Source of the DNA: Globodera rostochiensis | Lineage: Eukaryota > Nematoda > Chromadorea > Rhabditida > Heteroderidae | Direction of reading: 5' to 3' | Assembly (NCBI GenBank): GCA_018350325.1 | Contig: JAEVLN010000063.1 | Coordinates: 47,564 to 111,563 of the forward strand | Length of the DNA: 64,000 nt | Notes under the pieces: generated by a model | Database searches by the model: none | What the model saw: the letters and a program-made list of their open reading frames with translations, nothing else | Told to the model about the DNA's origin: nothing | Program-made: the position numbers and the translations under genes | Part shown: piece by piece, positions 1 through 11,400 of the stretch | How positions within the stretch are numbered: position 1 is the stretch's first letter | Layout: each line of letters opens with the position of its first letter

Positions 1-365
1 GTGATAGTTATCTGGCCTGATCAGAGCCGATAGGGTTGCCTGGATGCTTCATGGTGGAAGGCCGAGGGACGGAGGGCAAGCAGAAGGGAGGAGTTGTGCA
101 AAAGTTGGCTGATAGAAAGGGCGAGTTGGAGCACATTGAAGAGAAGCAGGCACACTTTGTGGACCGGTGACGGATCGGCAAATGTGGGGAAGGTGATAAA
201 GCAAACTGTCCGTCGTTGTTCATTGTTCTGTTGGGACATTTTGGAGAAGAAATGAGAGACGGGGGGAGGGGGAGGCGGGGGGTGGGGAGAGAATATTTAC
301 GGGAGAGGGAAATGATACAAATAAACATTTGCAAGATTCACGGGACGATTGCTATGGATCCTTCC

Positions 366-1054
366 TCAACTCCGACCCTTCCATCCCAACGACATCACCG
401 AAATGGTCTGGGGGATCTCCGGCAGGGCAAACCTTCAGCAGAAGAAAGGCCAATAATAGAGCAAAAGAATGATTGATGTTCCTGATGGGTTGATCGATCA
501 CAAAAGGCGAAAGCACCGAATCTCGAGGTAAAGTGCCTGAAGCTTCTGACAGTTTGTCAAAAGTCTGAAGAAAGATACCAACCAGCAAGAAAATTGTTTG
601 GAAAATCATTGCCGAGGTGAAGATGATCATCCAGTCCAAATCGAGCTGCTGATCATCGCTATTCCACCAATTGGACAGCCATTGAGCGACGGAAAGCGTA
701 TGAAAGGCACTAACGACGGCGGAGGCCAAAATGATCGGAAAAAGGAGCAAGGGGCGGAGCCAAGACAAGCTGAACATGCCCAAAATGACGGCGAACAGCG
801 TGACAAAGCTCAGTCCGCATACAAACAGTAGTGAAGGACTTTGAGATTTGGGGGAATTCCAAAAAGAGATTGTAAATCATTAACCAACAAAATTCTGTGA
901 GGGGTTACCTCGGATAGAGCGGCACTCCCCCGCTGCTCTTCGATTGGAATTGGGCACAGACAATGCCGACTGAAGCGACTATGGCCACACAAGAAAGCAC
1001 CAATTGGACGAGCAGAACGGCCCCCGTGGCGGAACGCACCGCCAAATTGGACAT
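366..1054 (-). CDS. Multi-pass membrane protein, family not recognised
   Basis: Proposed exons, in coding order: 1054-909, 838-579, 536-433 and 407-366, joined in frame by gt-ag introns. The start is the ATG at 1054 (MSNLAVRSATG). The protein is about 183 residues with four or more hydrophobic segments: VLLVQLVLSCVAIVASVGIV near residues 13-32, LLFVCGLSFVTLFAVILGMF, LLLFPIILASAVVSAF, MIIFTSAMIFQTIFLLV, and a last one at FALLLAFLLLK. The topology resembles small tetraspan proteins of nematodes, but I see no diagnostic motif, so no function is given. Reading the third exon straight through its upstream intron is also open, so the third junction is less certain than the first. The 5' side faces the G-rich minisatellite. 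Confidence 0.6.
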
Positions 1055-1337
1055 TATTTTCTGACCCTTTTTTTGGGGGGGGGGGGGCTGAAGACAATTT
1101 GTGGGGATAAGAGCCCAAAAAGCAAATGGACAGCAAAGAGAAAGCAGCAAAAAGGGGGGGGGGAGGGAGTCTGGGCACACAAAAAGCATTAGGCGCAACT
1201 TAAAACGCTAATGGATTTTGAAAGGCGATATTTTGGGTGATTCAGACTTAAAAAGAACAGCCAAACAAAGTCAAAATGGAAAAATGGCAAGAAAAAAAGT
1301 GCCCGGACGAAGCTGTGGCATTTTGCTGGAGTTATGG

Positions 1338-3031
1338 GGCGGGGGGGGGGAGGGAGGGAGCAATGTGAGGGGGGGGGACAATGTGAGGGGGGGGGGGACA
1401 ATGTGAGGGGGGGGGGGAGCAATATGAGGGGGGGGGGAGCAATATTAGGGGGAGGGGGGGAGGGGAGGGAGCAATGTTAGGGGGGGGAGCAATATTAGGG
1501 GGAGGGGGGGGGGGAGGGGAGGGAGCAATATGAGGGGGGGGAGCAATATGAGGGGGGGGGGAGCAATATTAGGGGGAGGGGGGGAGGGGAGGGAGCAATG
1601 TTAGGGGGGGGGGAGCAATATTAGGGGGAGGGGGGGGGGAGGGGAGGGAGCAATATGAGGGGGGGGGAGCAATATGAGGGGGGGGGGGGAGCAATATTAG
1701 GGGGAGGGGGGGGGAGGGGAGGGAGCAATGTTAGCGGGGGGAGCAATATGAGGGGGGGGGGGAGCAATATTAGGTGGAGGGGGGGGGGAGGGGAGGGAGC
1801 AATGTGAGGGGGGGGAGCAATATGAGGGGGGGGGGGGAGCAATATTAGGGGGAGGGGGGGGGGGGGAGGGGAGGGAGCAATGTGAGGGGGGGGGAGCAAT
1901 ATGAGGGGGGGGGGAGCAATATTAGGGGGAGGGGGGGGAGGGGAGGGAGCAATGTTAGGGGGGGGCAATATGAGGGGGGGGGGAGCAATATTAGGGGGAG
2001 GGGGGGGGGAGGGAGCAATGTTAGGGGGGGGAGCAATATTAGGGGGAGGGGGGGGGGGGGAGGGGAGGGAGCAATGTTAGGGGGGGGGGGGAGCAATATG
2101 AGGGGGGGAGCAATATTAGGGGGAGGGGGGGGGGGGAGGGGAGGGAGCAATGTTAGGGGGGGGGGAGCAATATTAGGGGGAGGGGGGGGGGGAGGGGAGG
2201 GAGCAATGTTAGGGGGGGGGGAGCAATATGAGGGGGGGAGCAATATTAGGGGGAGGGGGGGGGGGGGGAGGGGAGGGAGCAATGTTGGGGGGGGGAGCAA
2301 TATTAGGGGGAGGGGGGCGGAGGGGAGGGAGCAATGTTAGGGGGGGGGGGGAGCAATATTAGGGGGAGGGGGGGGAGGGGAGGGAGCAATGTTAGGGGGG
2401 GGGGGCAATATGAGGGGGGGGGGGAGCAAAATTAGGGGGAGGGGGGGGGAGGGGAGGGAGCAATGTTAGGGGGGGGCAATATGAGGGGGGGGGGGGGAGC
2501 AAAATTAGGGGGAGGGGGGGGGAGGGGAGGGAGCAATGTTGGGGGGGGAGCAATATTGGGGGGGGGGGGAGGGAGCAATGTTAGGGGGGGGCAATATGAG
2601 GGGGGGGGGAGCAAAATTAGGGGGAGGGGGGGGGAGGGGAGGGAGCAATGTTGGGGGGGGAGCAATATTGGGGGGGGGGAGGGAGCAATATGAGGGGGGG
2701 GGAGCAATATTAGGGGGGGGGGGAGGGGAGGGAGCAATGTTAGGGGGGGGGAGCAATATTAGGGGGAGGGGGGGGGAGGGGAGGGAGCAATGTTAGGGGG
2801 GGCGGAGCAATATTAGGGGGAGGGGGGGGGAGGGGAGGGAGCAATGTTAGGGGGGGGGGGCAATATGAGGGGGGGGGGAGCAAAATTAGGGGGAGGGGGG
2901 GGGGGGAGGGGAGGGAGCAATGTTGGGGGGGGGAGCAATATTGGGGGGGGGGGGGGAGGGAGCAATATGAGGGGGGGGGGGGGAGCAATATTAGGGGGAG
3001 GGGGGGGGAGGGGAGGGAGCAATGTTAGGGG
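1338..3031. repeat. G-tract minisatellite, G-quadruplex-prone
   Basis: About 1.7 kb of imperfect tandem repeats. Runs of 5-15 G are separated by short spacers such as 'agcaatatta', 'agcaatatga' and 'agcaatgtta', and a recurring block 'ggggaggg'. Nearly all G is on the plus strand. Open frames through it give only Pro/Ile/Ala or Gly repeats and are not genes. It lies upstream of the minus-strand membrane protein gene. Confidence 0.95.
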
Positions 3032-3995
3032 AATTCAGGAAAATGTTCACAAGCATTAAAAACTAATTTATGTGCCACCATTCTATCCGCGGATTTTGCA
3101 GCTATTGAAACACATTTTAAAACTAAATTTATATCGCAGCTGATGGAAGAAGCATTGACGTCATTTACTGCTGCGGGTGGCCGGCCATTTGTCATTGAGA
3201 GGGCGGAGGGAAATGGGGGAGAGGGGGATTAGCTTAACAATGGGAAGTGGGGGAGATTGAAGGGGGGGGGGGGCTTTTGCATGGGTCCATTCGTGGGGAA
3301 GATTGAAGGGGGGGGGCTTTTGCATGGGTCCCGTCGATGGGGAGGAGGGGGGAGGGGGGGAGATGATCGAATTTGAAGAGCTATCGAAGACTCTTCACGT
3401 AATTATAAAAAGGCTTTCAAAGGGCATTAAATTACATTGGGATCGGGGCGAATGAAGTGAAGGCGGTGGACGGAGACGGACGGACGGACAGCTGTGGCCA
3501 GCAGCGATTTGGGGGGTGGGCAAAGAAAGAGGGGGGGGGGGTCTTTCGATCGTCGGATGGTCAGCCTCATCCCCCCCCCCTTTAAATCCGCTGTCCCCAC
3601 CCCATCCCCCTCCCATCCCATCCCATCCCATCCCATCAGATCCTTTCACATTTTCGTCCGTCCGTCTCCCCTTCTCTATTCAATCCCTTTTCTAAATCCT
3701 CAGCTTCTCGTCTGTTTTCAGTGTTTGTTCGTTCCGTGGGGGTCAGCGATGGTCAGCCGTCAGTGAGCAGTCCATCGCTGTCCTCATTTTGTCAGTGTCC
3801 GTTGGCCTATCGTCCAATTTAGCCTTTAGCCTTACCTTTCCCCCCCCCCCCCCCTCCCCTCCGACACACAAAGTCAACGCAACGCTTCGGTGACTGAATT
3901 TAAATTATAAAGATTAAGCTTTAGTGTAATTCATTCTGTTCAGCCCATCCATTCCCTCTCCAACAACGTCAAAAGTTCATCCCGTCCAAAACCAA
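3032..3995. other. Intergenic stretch with short repeats
   Basis: No convincing gene. It holds two copies of a roughly 45-bp unit with a poly-G run followed by 'cttttgcatgggtcc' (about 3250-3340), a 'cccat' run at about 3598-3640 and a 16-nt C run at 3841. The last part is presumably promoter and 5' UTR of the plus-strand gene that follows. Confidence 0.5.
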
Positions 3996-5379
3996 ATGAG
4001 TTTTATCGATGCGCCTCCTCCGAGTTATGATCAAATCGACTCGCATCCCCCCGCTGGAGGGGACTCGATTGGCTACGATCTTTCGGAGAAGGTTGCCGAA
4101 CAGTCCAGTGTGATACGAGTGCAGGAGTTGGAGATCGGGAAGTTGAGGCGGGACTTAGGGCGGATGAAAGAGCAAATGGAACGCTTCGAGCAACGGGATG
4201 AGGAGACACAGCCGCCTCCGGGGAAGGCGACGCCAATTCCGCCTAAACTGGAGCAGACGCTGGTCCAAGTCGTCAGCGAGGAGGTGGAGGAGCGGCGGAG
4301 AAGGCGAAGTCGGCATTTTTGAAAATGAGAAGATGGCTTTATGGTGGAGGGAGGCTTTTGCTCTTTCAGGAAGCAAGAAGTGGGACATAATCGGGGGATT
4401 CGTCTGTTTTGTGGCACTGATGGCGGTTCTCGGATTGGGCATTTACATTGTTCTCAGCAAACCCCCAAACTCTCTGATCAACTCAGTGATCAGTGACCAG
4501 CAGACAATTCAAAATGGTGGGAACTCTTCAAAACGTGCCACCGCTACGACTTTTTCGACGACAACGACAGAAACGGCAACAATTGTCCGACAATTTCGCA
4601 TTATCGGAAAAGGTCCGGAGTGTTCAGTCAAATTTTAATTCTTTTATGGCTAAGGCAAATCATCAGAATTCACAGAATAAATTATTGACTTTTCTTAAAC
4701 GTTTAAACGGCGGAAATGTGCCGGCAAATAAACATTCGACTTTCCGATTCCCTAACTCCAACACTTTCCTCCTATTTTTGCAGTGGATGGCGATAATTTG
4801 TGTTGGGCCCGTGCGGTGCTTTCGTCCGATCAGAGCCATCCCCGACACTGCAATGTGATCAGACGTTCTTTGGGGGACCCGCGCCTTTTCTGCACCTTTT
4901 CTCTCGGCAATTCCGCCGCCCTTTCTTTCGGTGGCACAAAAGGCCGATTTGTGCTGCCGATGGTGCCCAAAGGGAAGGCTGTGATTTTGTTGAAGGGTAA
5001 GTCCAAAAGGTCGTGCCACCGGCTTACAATTAACTGGGGGAGTTCGGGAACAAATGCATAAGCCCCAAGATGAAGCTGATCGGCCAGGACCGATCGATCA
5101 GACGTGTTCAAATTTATTTTAATCAAAAAGAACGTTTCTTTTTCGTTCGCAGACCAACAGAGATGGCGCTCCTCCAGAAAAGCCTTTGGCACGGTTCACA
5201 CGCACACACTAAGCCTGGAGGAGGCCGTTCAGGCGAGGGCCGTCTGCATGGAACAATTGTCGCTGTTCCGTCGATTTAGAGGCGGCAAAAGGCTTCAACT
5301 CGCTGGGGGCGGACAGAAAACGGCGATTCCGCCACCGCCGTATTGGGCACTCCGGTTGGGAAGAAATCACTCACAATGA
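3996..5379 (+). CDS. Single-pass coiled-coil membrane protein, nematode hypothetical
   Basis: Exons 3996-4308, 4370-4612, 4784-4996 and 5153-5379 join in frame to about 331 residues. The first 100 residues are cytoplasm-like: a PPPSY proline motif near residue 7, then a charged heptad-like helix (VQELEIGKLRRDLGRMKEQM). A transmembrane segment follows at about residues 110-135 (IIGGFVCFVALMAVLGLGIY), then a Ser/Thr-rich stalk and a C-terminal part with a few Cys and Trp. With no signal peptide and one internal hydrophobic segment it is probably a type II protein. No known domain was recognised. The second donor (gtccgg) is weak but gives the only frame that joins smoothly to exon 3. Confidence 0.6.
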
Positions 5380-5408
5380 ACGCATGCCATGCCAATGAGC
5401 TGACTGAT

Positions 5409-5564
5409 CATCAAATATAAAGTGATCTGTCTGATTAGATCCAATAACATCAAATATAAAGTGATCTGTCTGATTAGATCCAATAACATCAAATATAAAG
5501 TGATCTGTCTGATTAGATCCAATAACATCAAGTATAAAGTGATCTGTCTGATTAGATCCAATAA
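5409..5564. repeat. Four tandem copies of a 39-bp unit
   Basis: Four near-identical 39-bp copies, each containing 'gatctgtctgattagatc', which is partly self-complementary. The array starts about 30 bp after the stop codon of the preceding gene, so it lies in its probable 3' UTR or just beyond. Confidence 0.95.
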
Positions 5565-6181
5565 TATTCGAACTTCCAAGGACAGCAGACGGACGAACAC
5601 ATTAAACAAATTCCATCATTTTAATTACACTAATTCAATTGATAAAAGATAAATAAATTAAAGGCATGGAACAAATAAATAAACAAAACGACGAAATAAT
5701 CAGCCGACGATGGACGAGTAAATTTTGAGTATTTCGACAGAAGACTTTCACAATTTGTCTGACATTATATGGGAATTATGCCGACTTCCATACTTTGGGC
5801 TGGCATTCCCGCCTTTGGTTCCCGAAAGCCTTCCACCGGCGGCTTTTAACCTCAACACCCGCTTTACCCCTCCGGCGTCGTCACATGCCGCCCCCCCTTT
5901 CTCCACCTTGTGATAATCTTCGGACTGATAAGCCCCCCCCCCCCGCAATTTTGCCTTTTGCATCTTTCGTCGTTTGTTCCACTCAATTCATTCATTCGTT
6001 TCATTTGTTTCTCCAATTTGATAAGCAATTCTAAGCATTTTAGATGAAAAAGCTCCACACAAATCAAACGGACTTTTTATTAGCGAACGATTAAATTTAT
6101 TCTCTCTAATTTAATTTAAATAAAAACTGTTCGTTCATTGTCCTCATTGTTTGCCTTCTCCCACGTTTATGCTCACTTAAA
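5565..6181. other. Intergenic, no gene seen
   Basis: AT-rich sequence with a C run at 5932-5943. A 62-codon open frame at 5725-5913 has no splice context or recognisable features and is not called. The last part is the likely promoter and 5' UTR of the cysteine dioxygenase gene. Confidence 0.4.
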
Positions 6182-7115
6182 ATGGACAAATTGGTGCTGA
6201 AAATCCGCGAACTCTTCGATGAGAAAGAAGTGAAGTTTGGAGAAGTACAGCGCGTTTTGGACGAGTACAAAAGTGACCCGAAAGATTGGAGAAGCTACGC
6301 ACATTTCGATGCCCACAAGTGACTGTTGAAAACCCCGCCCGCGAAATGTGACCAAAGTGATTTAGTTACACGCGGAATTTGGTGGATGTGGGAAACGGAA
6401 AGTACAATTTGATGATTCTGTGTTGGGGACCCGGCATGGGGTCGAGGTGAACGGAAGGGAGGGCATCCATCATGTCCAAGCAGTGCAGAGTTGCCACGGT
6501 TTTGAAATCGGTGCAACACTGGACCGACCATAATGAGTTTTTCTGATTGAGAATGGCATTTCCCACAGCATCCACGACCACAGTGCCGCGCAGTGTTTCG
6601 TAAAAGTGCTTGATGGCCAACTTTTGGAAACTCGCTTTGCATGGCCAAGCGTAAATGAGGAGCCTGGGAATAGGGGGGGGGAGGAGGAGGACGGACACGC
6701 GACAGAACATGGAGAGGCCGAGGGACCTATGCAGCCAATCGGGTCCGAGCTGTTCAAGACCAACGGGGTCAGCTACATCAGTGGTCAGTTGGGATGAGTG
6801 GTGAAAAAACAGAAGTCGGCCGGACAAGTTCAGACAAAATTGGGCTCCATCGGATGGAAAATCCCTCTCACGCCGACCCGACGGTCACTCTCCACCTTTA
6901 CATTCCGCCGTACGGCCAATGCTACGCGTTCGACCAGGTAATTCCTAAGGGCATTTGAAATTGAGTCCTTTCCTTAAAAGCGAACGGGCCGAAAGCAACG
7001 TTGTACAGTAACCTTTTACACGGAATATGGCCAAAAGCCGGATTACGGTAGTGAGGACAGAAAACGAGCGGCAAATCCGACGGCGAAGTCAATGGGACGA
7101 CCAGAGACAACTTAA
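6182..7115 (+). CDS. cdo-1: Cysteine dioxygenase
   Basis: Oxidises L-cysteine to cysteine sulfinate with O2 at a non-haem iron; cytosolic, and the main step of cysteine breakdown. Exons are 6182-6318, 6366-6446, 6569-6783, 6834-6937 and 6981-7115. Seen in order: the Arg of YTRNLVD that binds the substrate carboxylate, [17 protein letters not shown] with the first two iron His, the cross-link Cys in AAQCF, GLHRMEN with the third iron His, and TLHLYIPP holding the His and Tyr of the outer-sphere triad. In mammalian enzymes that triad is Ser-His-Tyr; here the Ser position is Thr. An acidic, Gly-rich insert (about residues 105-130) replaces the usual loop before the third His. The first intron is only 47 bp. 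All five joints are in frame, so the assignment is firm. Confidence 0.95.
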
Positions 7116-7722
7116 GGAGAAGAGAGTGGCAGAAGAGAAGAAAGGAAGCGACCGATCGAAACAATTGATCAGACTGATCAGAAAACACAGCCAATTACAA
7201 CCCTCGCCCCCCCCCCCGGTGATTGCCTCGTTTATTATTTCAGGAGAAATGTTTGAATTTAAGCAATTAATAAATTCATGAATTATCTAAGTCTTAAAAG
7301 TATTTTTGTTTAAATCCTTTCCCCAACACTCAACAAATACAATGAAATGTCAAAATGACTCCCCCTCCAGCGGTTCTTCGCCCCCCTCCCAAATATTCCC
7401 TCCTCAATTAAACGCTTTCTCACGCCCCCCCCCCGTCCCCCGCCCGCCAATTTCGGGAAAGCGCCGTCCCTTCACCATCCGTTTCAGTCAGTCCCCCCCC
7501 CCAATTTATTAGCTTCGTTTTCCTCGCCGTCCCCCCCCCCATTTCTTCTCAAATTGAATTTGTTCTCATTTCCTTCCCGTTCCTTCTGCCAGTGTTTTCC
7601 TCCCCCCGGGGGCCATTTATTTACATTCAACCGAATTCTGCAATTTTCTGTTTTTGGAACATAACTTTGGGGCGTTTGCGTTCCTTCCATTTGCTGGTGG
7701 TTTTATAATTCTAACAGATAAA
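7116..7722. other. Intergenic, C-tract rich
   Basis: No gene seen. Many C runs of 6-11 nt are present (about 7206-7625), on the sense strand of the following gene. The end is the probable promoter and 5' UTR of the secreted-protein gene. Confidence 0.4.
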
Positions 7723-8282
7723 ATGGCCTTATTCCGACAGACGTCACTGGTTACGGTGGTTTTTCTGATGCTGATCACCTTTGAGCTGTTTGAGGTTGGC
7801 ATTGTGAATGGGTCAAAACGAGGCAAAGGCCGCCCCCGAGGGAAGGACGTTGACGGCACTTCCCATCGACAAAGGGAATCGGCAAAAAACAGTGAGTTTA
7901 GTGGAAGTGGTCAACTGGGGGGGGGCATCAATGCCTAATTTGGGTATTCAGAGGTGGAAGAGTTAGAGGGCAAAAAGTCCCCGAAGAACGAAGAGAAGGA
8001 AAAGGAAGAGGAAGAGAAAGTGCAGAAACAAGCGCCGGAGGGGATGGCCCTGACGGGGAGAACGCGCCGAGAAGGGCGAGAGGTACAACAGTTTCCCCTT
8101 GGGGGGAGCCGGTGGGCTTTAGGAAAACGGTTCATCATCAGGTGAAGAAGCCGCGCGGAAAGGACGGGGGGACGGTCACTTTGAGAAGGGCGCCCGGTGA
8201 ATTGGGGGACATTGGGACGAAAAAGAAGCACCGGCGGGCACAAAAGGAGCGATTCAGACGGCGCCATCACAGCAAAAGTTGA
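7723..8282 (+). CDS. Small secreted, highly basic protein, candidate effector
   Basis: Exons 7723-7891, 7952-8082 and 8142-8282 give about 146 residues. The N-terminus is a clear signal peptide (MALFRQTSLVTVVFLMLITF, likely cleaved near residue 30). The mature part has no hydrophobic segment: a basic patch (SKRGKGRPRGK), an acidic Glu/Lys block (about residues 60-85) and a very basic tail (KKKHRRAQKERFRRRHHSKS) that would fit a nuclear-localisation or nucleic-acid-binding signal. No domain is recognised. Secretion plus an NLS-like tail is the pattern of some plant-parasitic nematode effectors, but it also fits a matrix or cuticle protein. The third-exon acceptor (catcatcag) was chosen because it keeps the long basic frame. 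Confidence 0.6.
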
Positions 8283-8471
8283 AAAAGGAAAAATGGCATT
8301 TTGTTTTGAAATTTGTCGAGAAAATCGCAAATAAAATTCGTTTATTATGAGCATTCAATGAGAAAATGAATTGTACAAAACAACAAAATATAAACAGGAA
8401 GATGCAAATTATGACGCAAAGCTCTCTAAGGGACCCATCCCCGGTTAGTGCCGAGAAACAAAAGTGCCAAA

Positions 8472-11400
8472 TCAAAGTTGGTATTGCGACGGTTGGGGCT
8501 GGCCGCCCTGTTGGAACATCTCCGCGAAGCTGGAGTAGTACACGTTGGTTGGGTTGTACCCAAATTCGCTGCTGCCCCCTCCGTCCGATGTCCCCCCCAG
8601 CGACGGCAGAGAGGACGGGTCGGCCAGGGCCGACGACAGTTGTTGCTGCGAGGGTTGGAGCGAAGGCTGTTGCACTTGGGGGGAAATGCCGTAGTAGGAC
8701 GAAGAGACAGGAGAACCTGGCGAAGGAAGTTTGGTTTTGGCATGGTTCCGAGACATTTGAATGAACAACTAACTCCCTATCCCTTTCGTCCCTACCGTAA
8801 CAGTATACTAACTCCCTTTCCCTTTCGTCCCTACCGTAACAGTATACTAACTCCCTTTCCCTTTCGTCCCTACCGTGTCATACCGTAACAGTATAATAAC
8901 TCCCTTTCCCTTTCGTCCCTACCGTGTCATACCGTAACAGTATACTAACTCCCTTTCCCTTTCGTCCCTACCGTGTCATACCGTAACAGTATAATAACTC
9001 CCTTTCCCTTTCGTCCCTACCGTGTCATACCGTAACAGTATACTAACTCCCTTTCCCTTTCGTCCCTACCGTGTCATACCGTAACAGTATACTAACTCCC
9101 TTTCCCTTTCGTCCCTACCGTGTCATACCGTAACAGTATACTAACTCCCTTTCCCTTTCGTCCCTACCGTGTCATACCGTAACAGTATACTAACTCCCTT
9201 TCCCTTTCGTCCCTACCGTGTCATACCGTAACAGTATTCTAACTCCCTTTCCCTTTCGTCCCTACCGTGTCATACCGTAACAGTATCCACCAAAAGAGGA
9301 CACTTGCTGAGCCGCCGCCAGGGAGGAGTAGGGGAAACTGTTGGCATAAGCGGCAGGAAAAGCCTACCAAAGCAAGTTTTGTAAAAGAAATTCGAGAAAG
9401 AAAAGATCGATTTCGAGCCCAAATTGTTCATAATCAAAAATAAAACCCAACCAAAAACGGACCGAATCAAAAGCGGTGACGGAGGAAATGTTAGGCACCG
9501 ACGGCGACTGCCAGCAGCAGTTGAAGCCGGGGAATTGGTGAAGCCCCGCGGGGACGCCGCCGTTGGATAAATCGTTGGCGCCGACGAGACCGCTTAATGC
9601 GCCACTGGACATCAGTGAGACAGCGAAAGACGACGAATTGGTCGGTTGAGAGAGGCAAATGCCGGAGGACGGCGAGGAGACGGAGACGGGCAGGCCCGGG
9701 TTGGCACATACTGGGCCCGAACTGGCTAAACTGACGCCCGTCTCCGGCTCAGACTTGTGCTCGGCTCCGTCAACGGCGGCGAGTGCCAACGGCGTTTCTC
9801 CTTCAAAAAGTGCCGTCCTCTTCACGTCCCGTCGAGAAGACCCCCCGCCCTGCTGCAGCAGCTGCTGTCTCTTCCTCACCGGCTGTGCTTTTTCTCCTTC
9901 GTCCCCTAATTTTGGCAAAATGATTAAACCAAACATTGCTATTCAAATTTTAAAAAAGCGGTGTTCTAAATTGCCGTGCCGTAGCATTTTCCCAGTGCCT
10001 ACCATTTTGTTCTTCCACTTTGGCAACTGATGACATCGCCTGTGCCAACCTCGCCGATTTCATCGCCGCCACCGTTTGGGGTTTGTTCGGCTTCGATTGT
10101 TTGTCGTGCTGTCGTTGCTGAACCATTTCGGGATTTGTACCCGCTGAACTCCTTGCCCTGCCCGACTGACCTTTGCCCGCCGATTCTTGAACCAAACCTA
10201 AAGGGAGAGGAATAAACATCCGATATGCCCGACACTTAGGCCAATCCCGAAATTATCTTAATGTTATTCCATCCCCCCCGATGATATCCGTTTTCAAAGG
10301 TTATTGTGCCGACGGCAGTGTTGGGGGGGGGGGGGGGATTAGCGGATGGTCGGTCATCAATTGCCCCAGGCAATTGATCGTTCGTCTGCCGTCCCCCCCC
10401 CCGGGCACCAACTTGGATTGCCCCAGGCAATTGATCGTTCGTCTGCCGTCCCCCCCCGGGCACCAACTTGGATTGCCCCAGGCAATTGATTGTTCGTCTG
10501 CCGCCCCCCCCCCCGGGCACCAACTTGGATTCGGGATTCCTGCAGCTGGATCTGCTCGGCAATCTGTTCGCGCACGTACACATCTTAAACTACGGCAAAG
10601 TCAACCAAACTTTGAAAAATAACGAAAACAAATAATTTATGGTTTAATTGACTCCCAGAGGCTATGATGAGCCCCGGTCTGACCTTTTAATGCCAACTCA
10701 AATCAGTTATAACTGTGTAAAAATGCTCAAAATGGCACCAAAAAAGCATTTTTTTTTTGTCCTAGCGTCAATTTATAGGTTGTCTAACGAATTGAAAAGG
10801 ACCGGTGGTAACAGCAAAATTCAAAAGTGATTCGAAATTAACTAATTGCTTGTTGGTATATGATTAGAGTGATTTGAATGGAGTCTGCAAGTTATTATAA
10901 ATATTTTCCGAAAATAGTTTTGAGCAGGCCCGTAGCCAGGGGGAGGGGCCGAGGGGGCCATGCCCCCCCCCCCCGAAATGTTTTTTGACAAAAAAAAAGA
11001 GGGGGGGGGGACCCTATTGTTTTGCAAAATTAATAATTTTTGGGCTTCCTAACAAATTCCATCAATTTTTCCCGGCGGCGCCTGTCGGCACCGCCGGCCC
11101 CCGATTCTTAAACTTGCATTTTTTTAAAAATTCGAAAATAGGCGATCTCGATTTTTACGCTATTTTTAAACAAAAATGTTAAAAAATTTAACGAAAATCG
11201 ATTTTTTTTTTTTTTGGGAAAAATTGCTTAAGAAAAATGCAATAAAAAACGGAAAATGTACCCCTAAGAATCGACTTTTTTGGCTTGGCCCCCCTCCCGA
11301 AAATTTTTTCTGGCTACGGCCCTGGTTTTGAGATAATTAATTTAATCGAAAATTGCATTTAAATCATTCATCGAATGAAGGGAAGAAACAACAAATGCTT

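Noticed and set aside
1621..3059. Long Pro/Ile-rich and Gly-rich open frames on both strands
   Set aside because: They are forced by the G-tract minisatellite, shift frame with every indel and have no start or splice context.
5725..5963. Open frames on both strands between the coiled-coil protein and cysteine dioxygenase
   Set aside because: Short, no splice sites consistent with neighbours, no domain features.
8770..9286. Regular spacing of repeats, considered as a CRISPR-like array
   Set aside because: There are no unique spacers: whole 49-bp units repeat head to tail in a eukaryotic intron.
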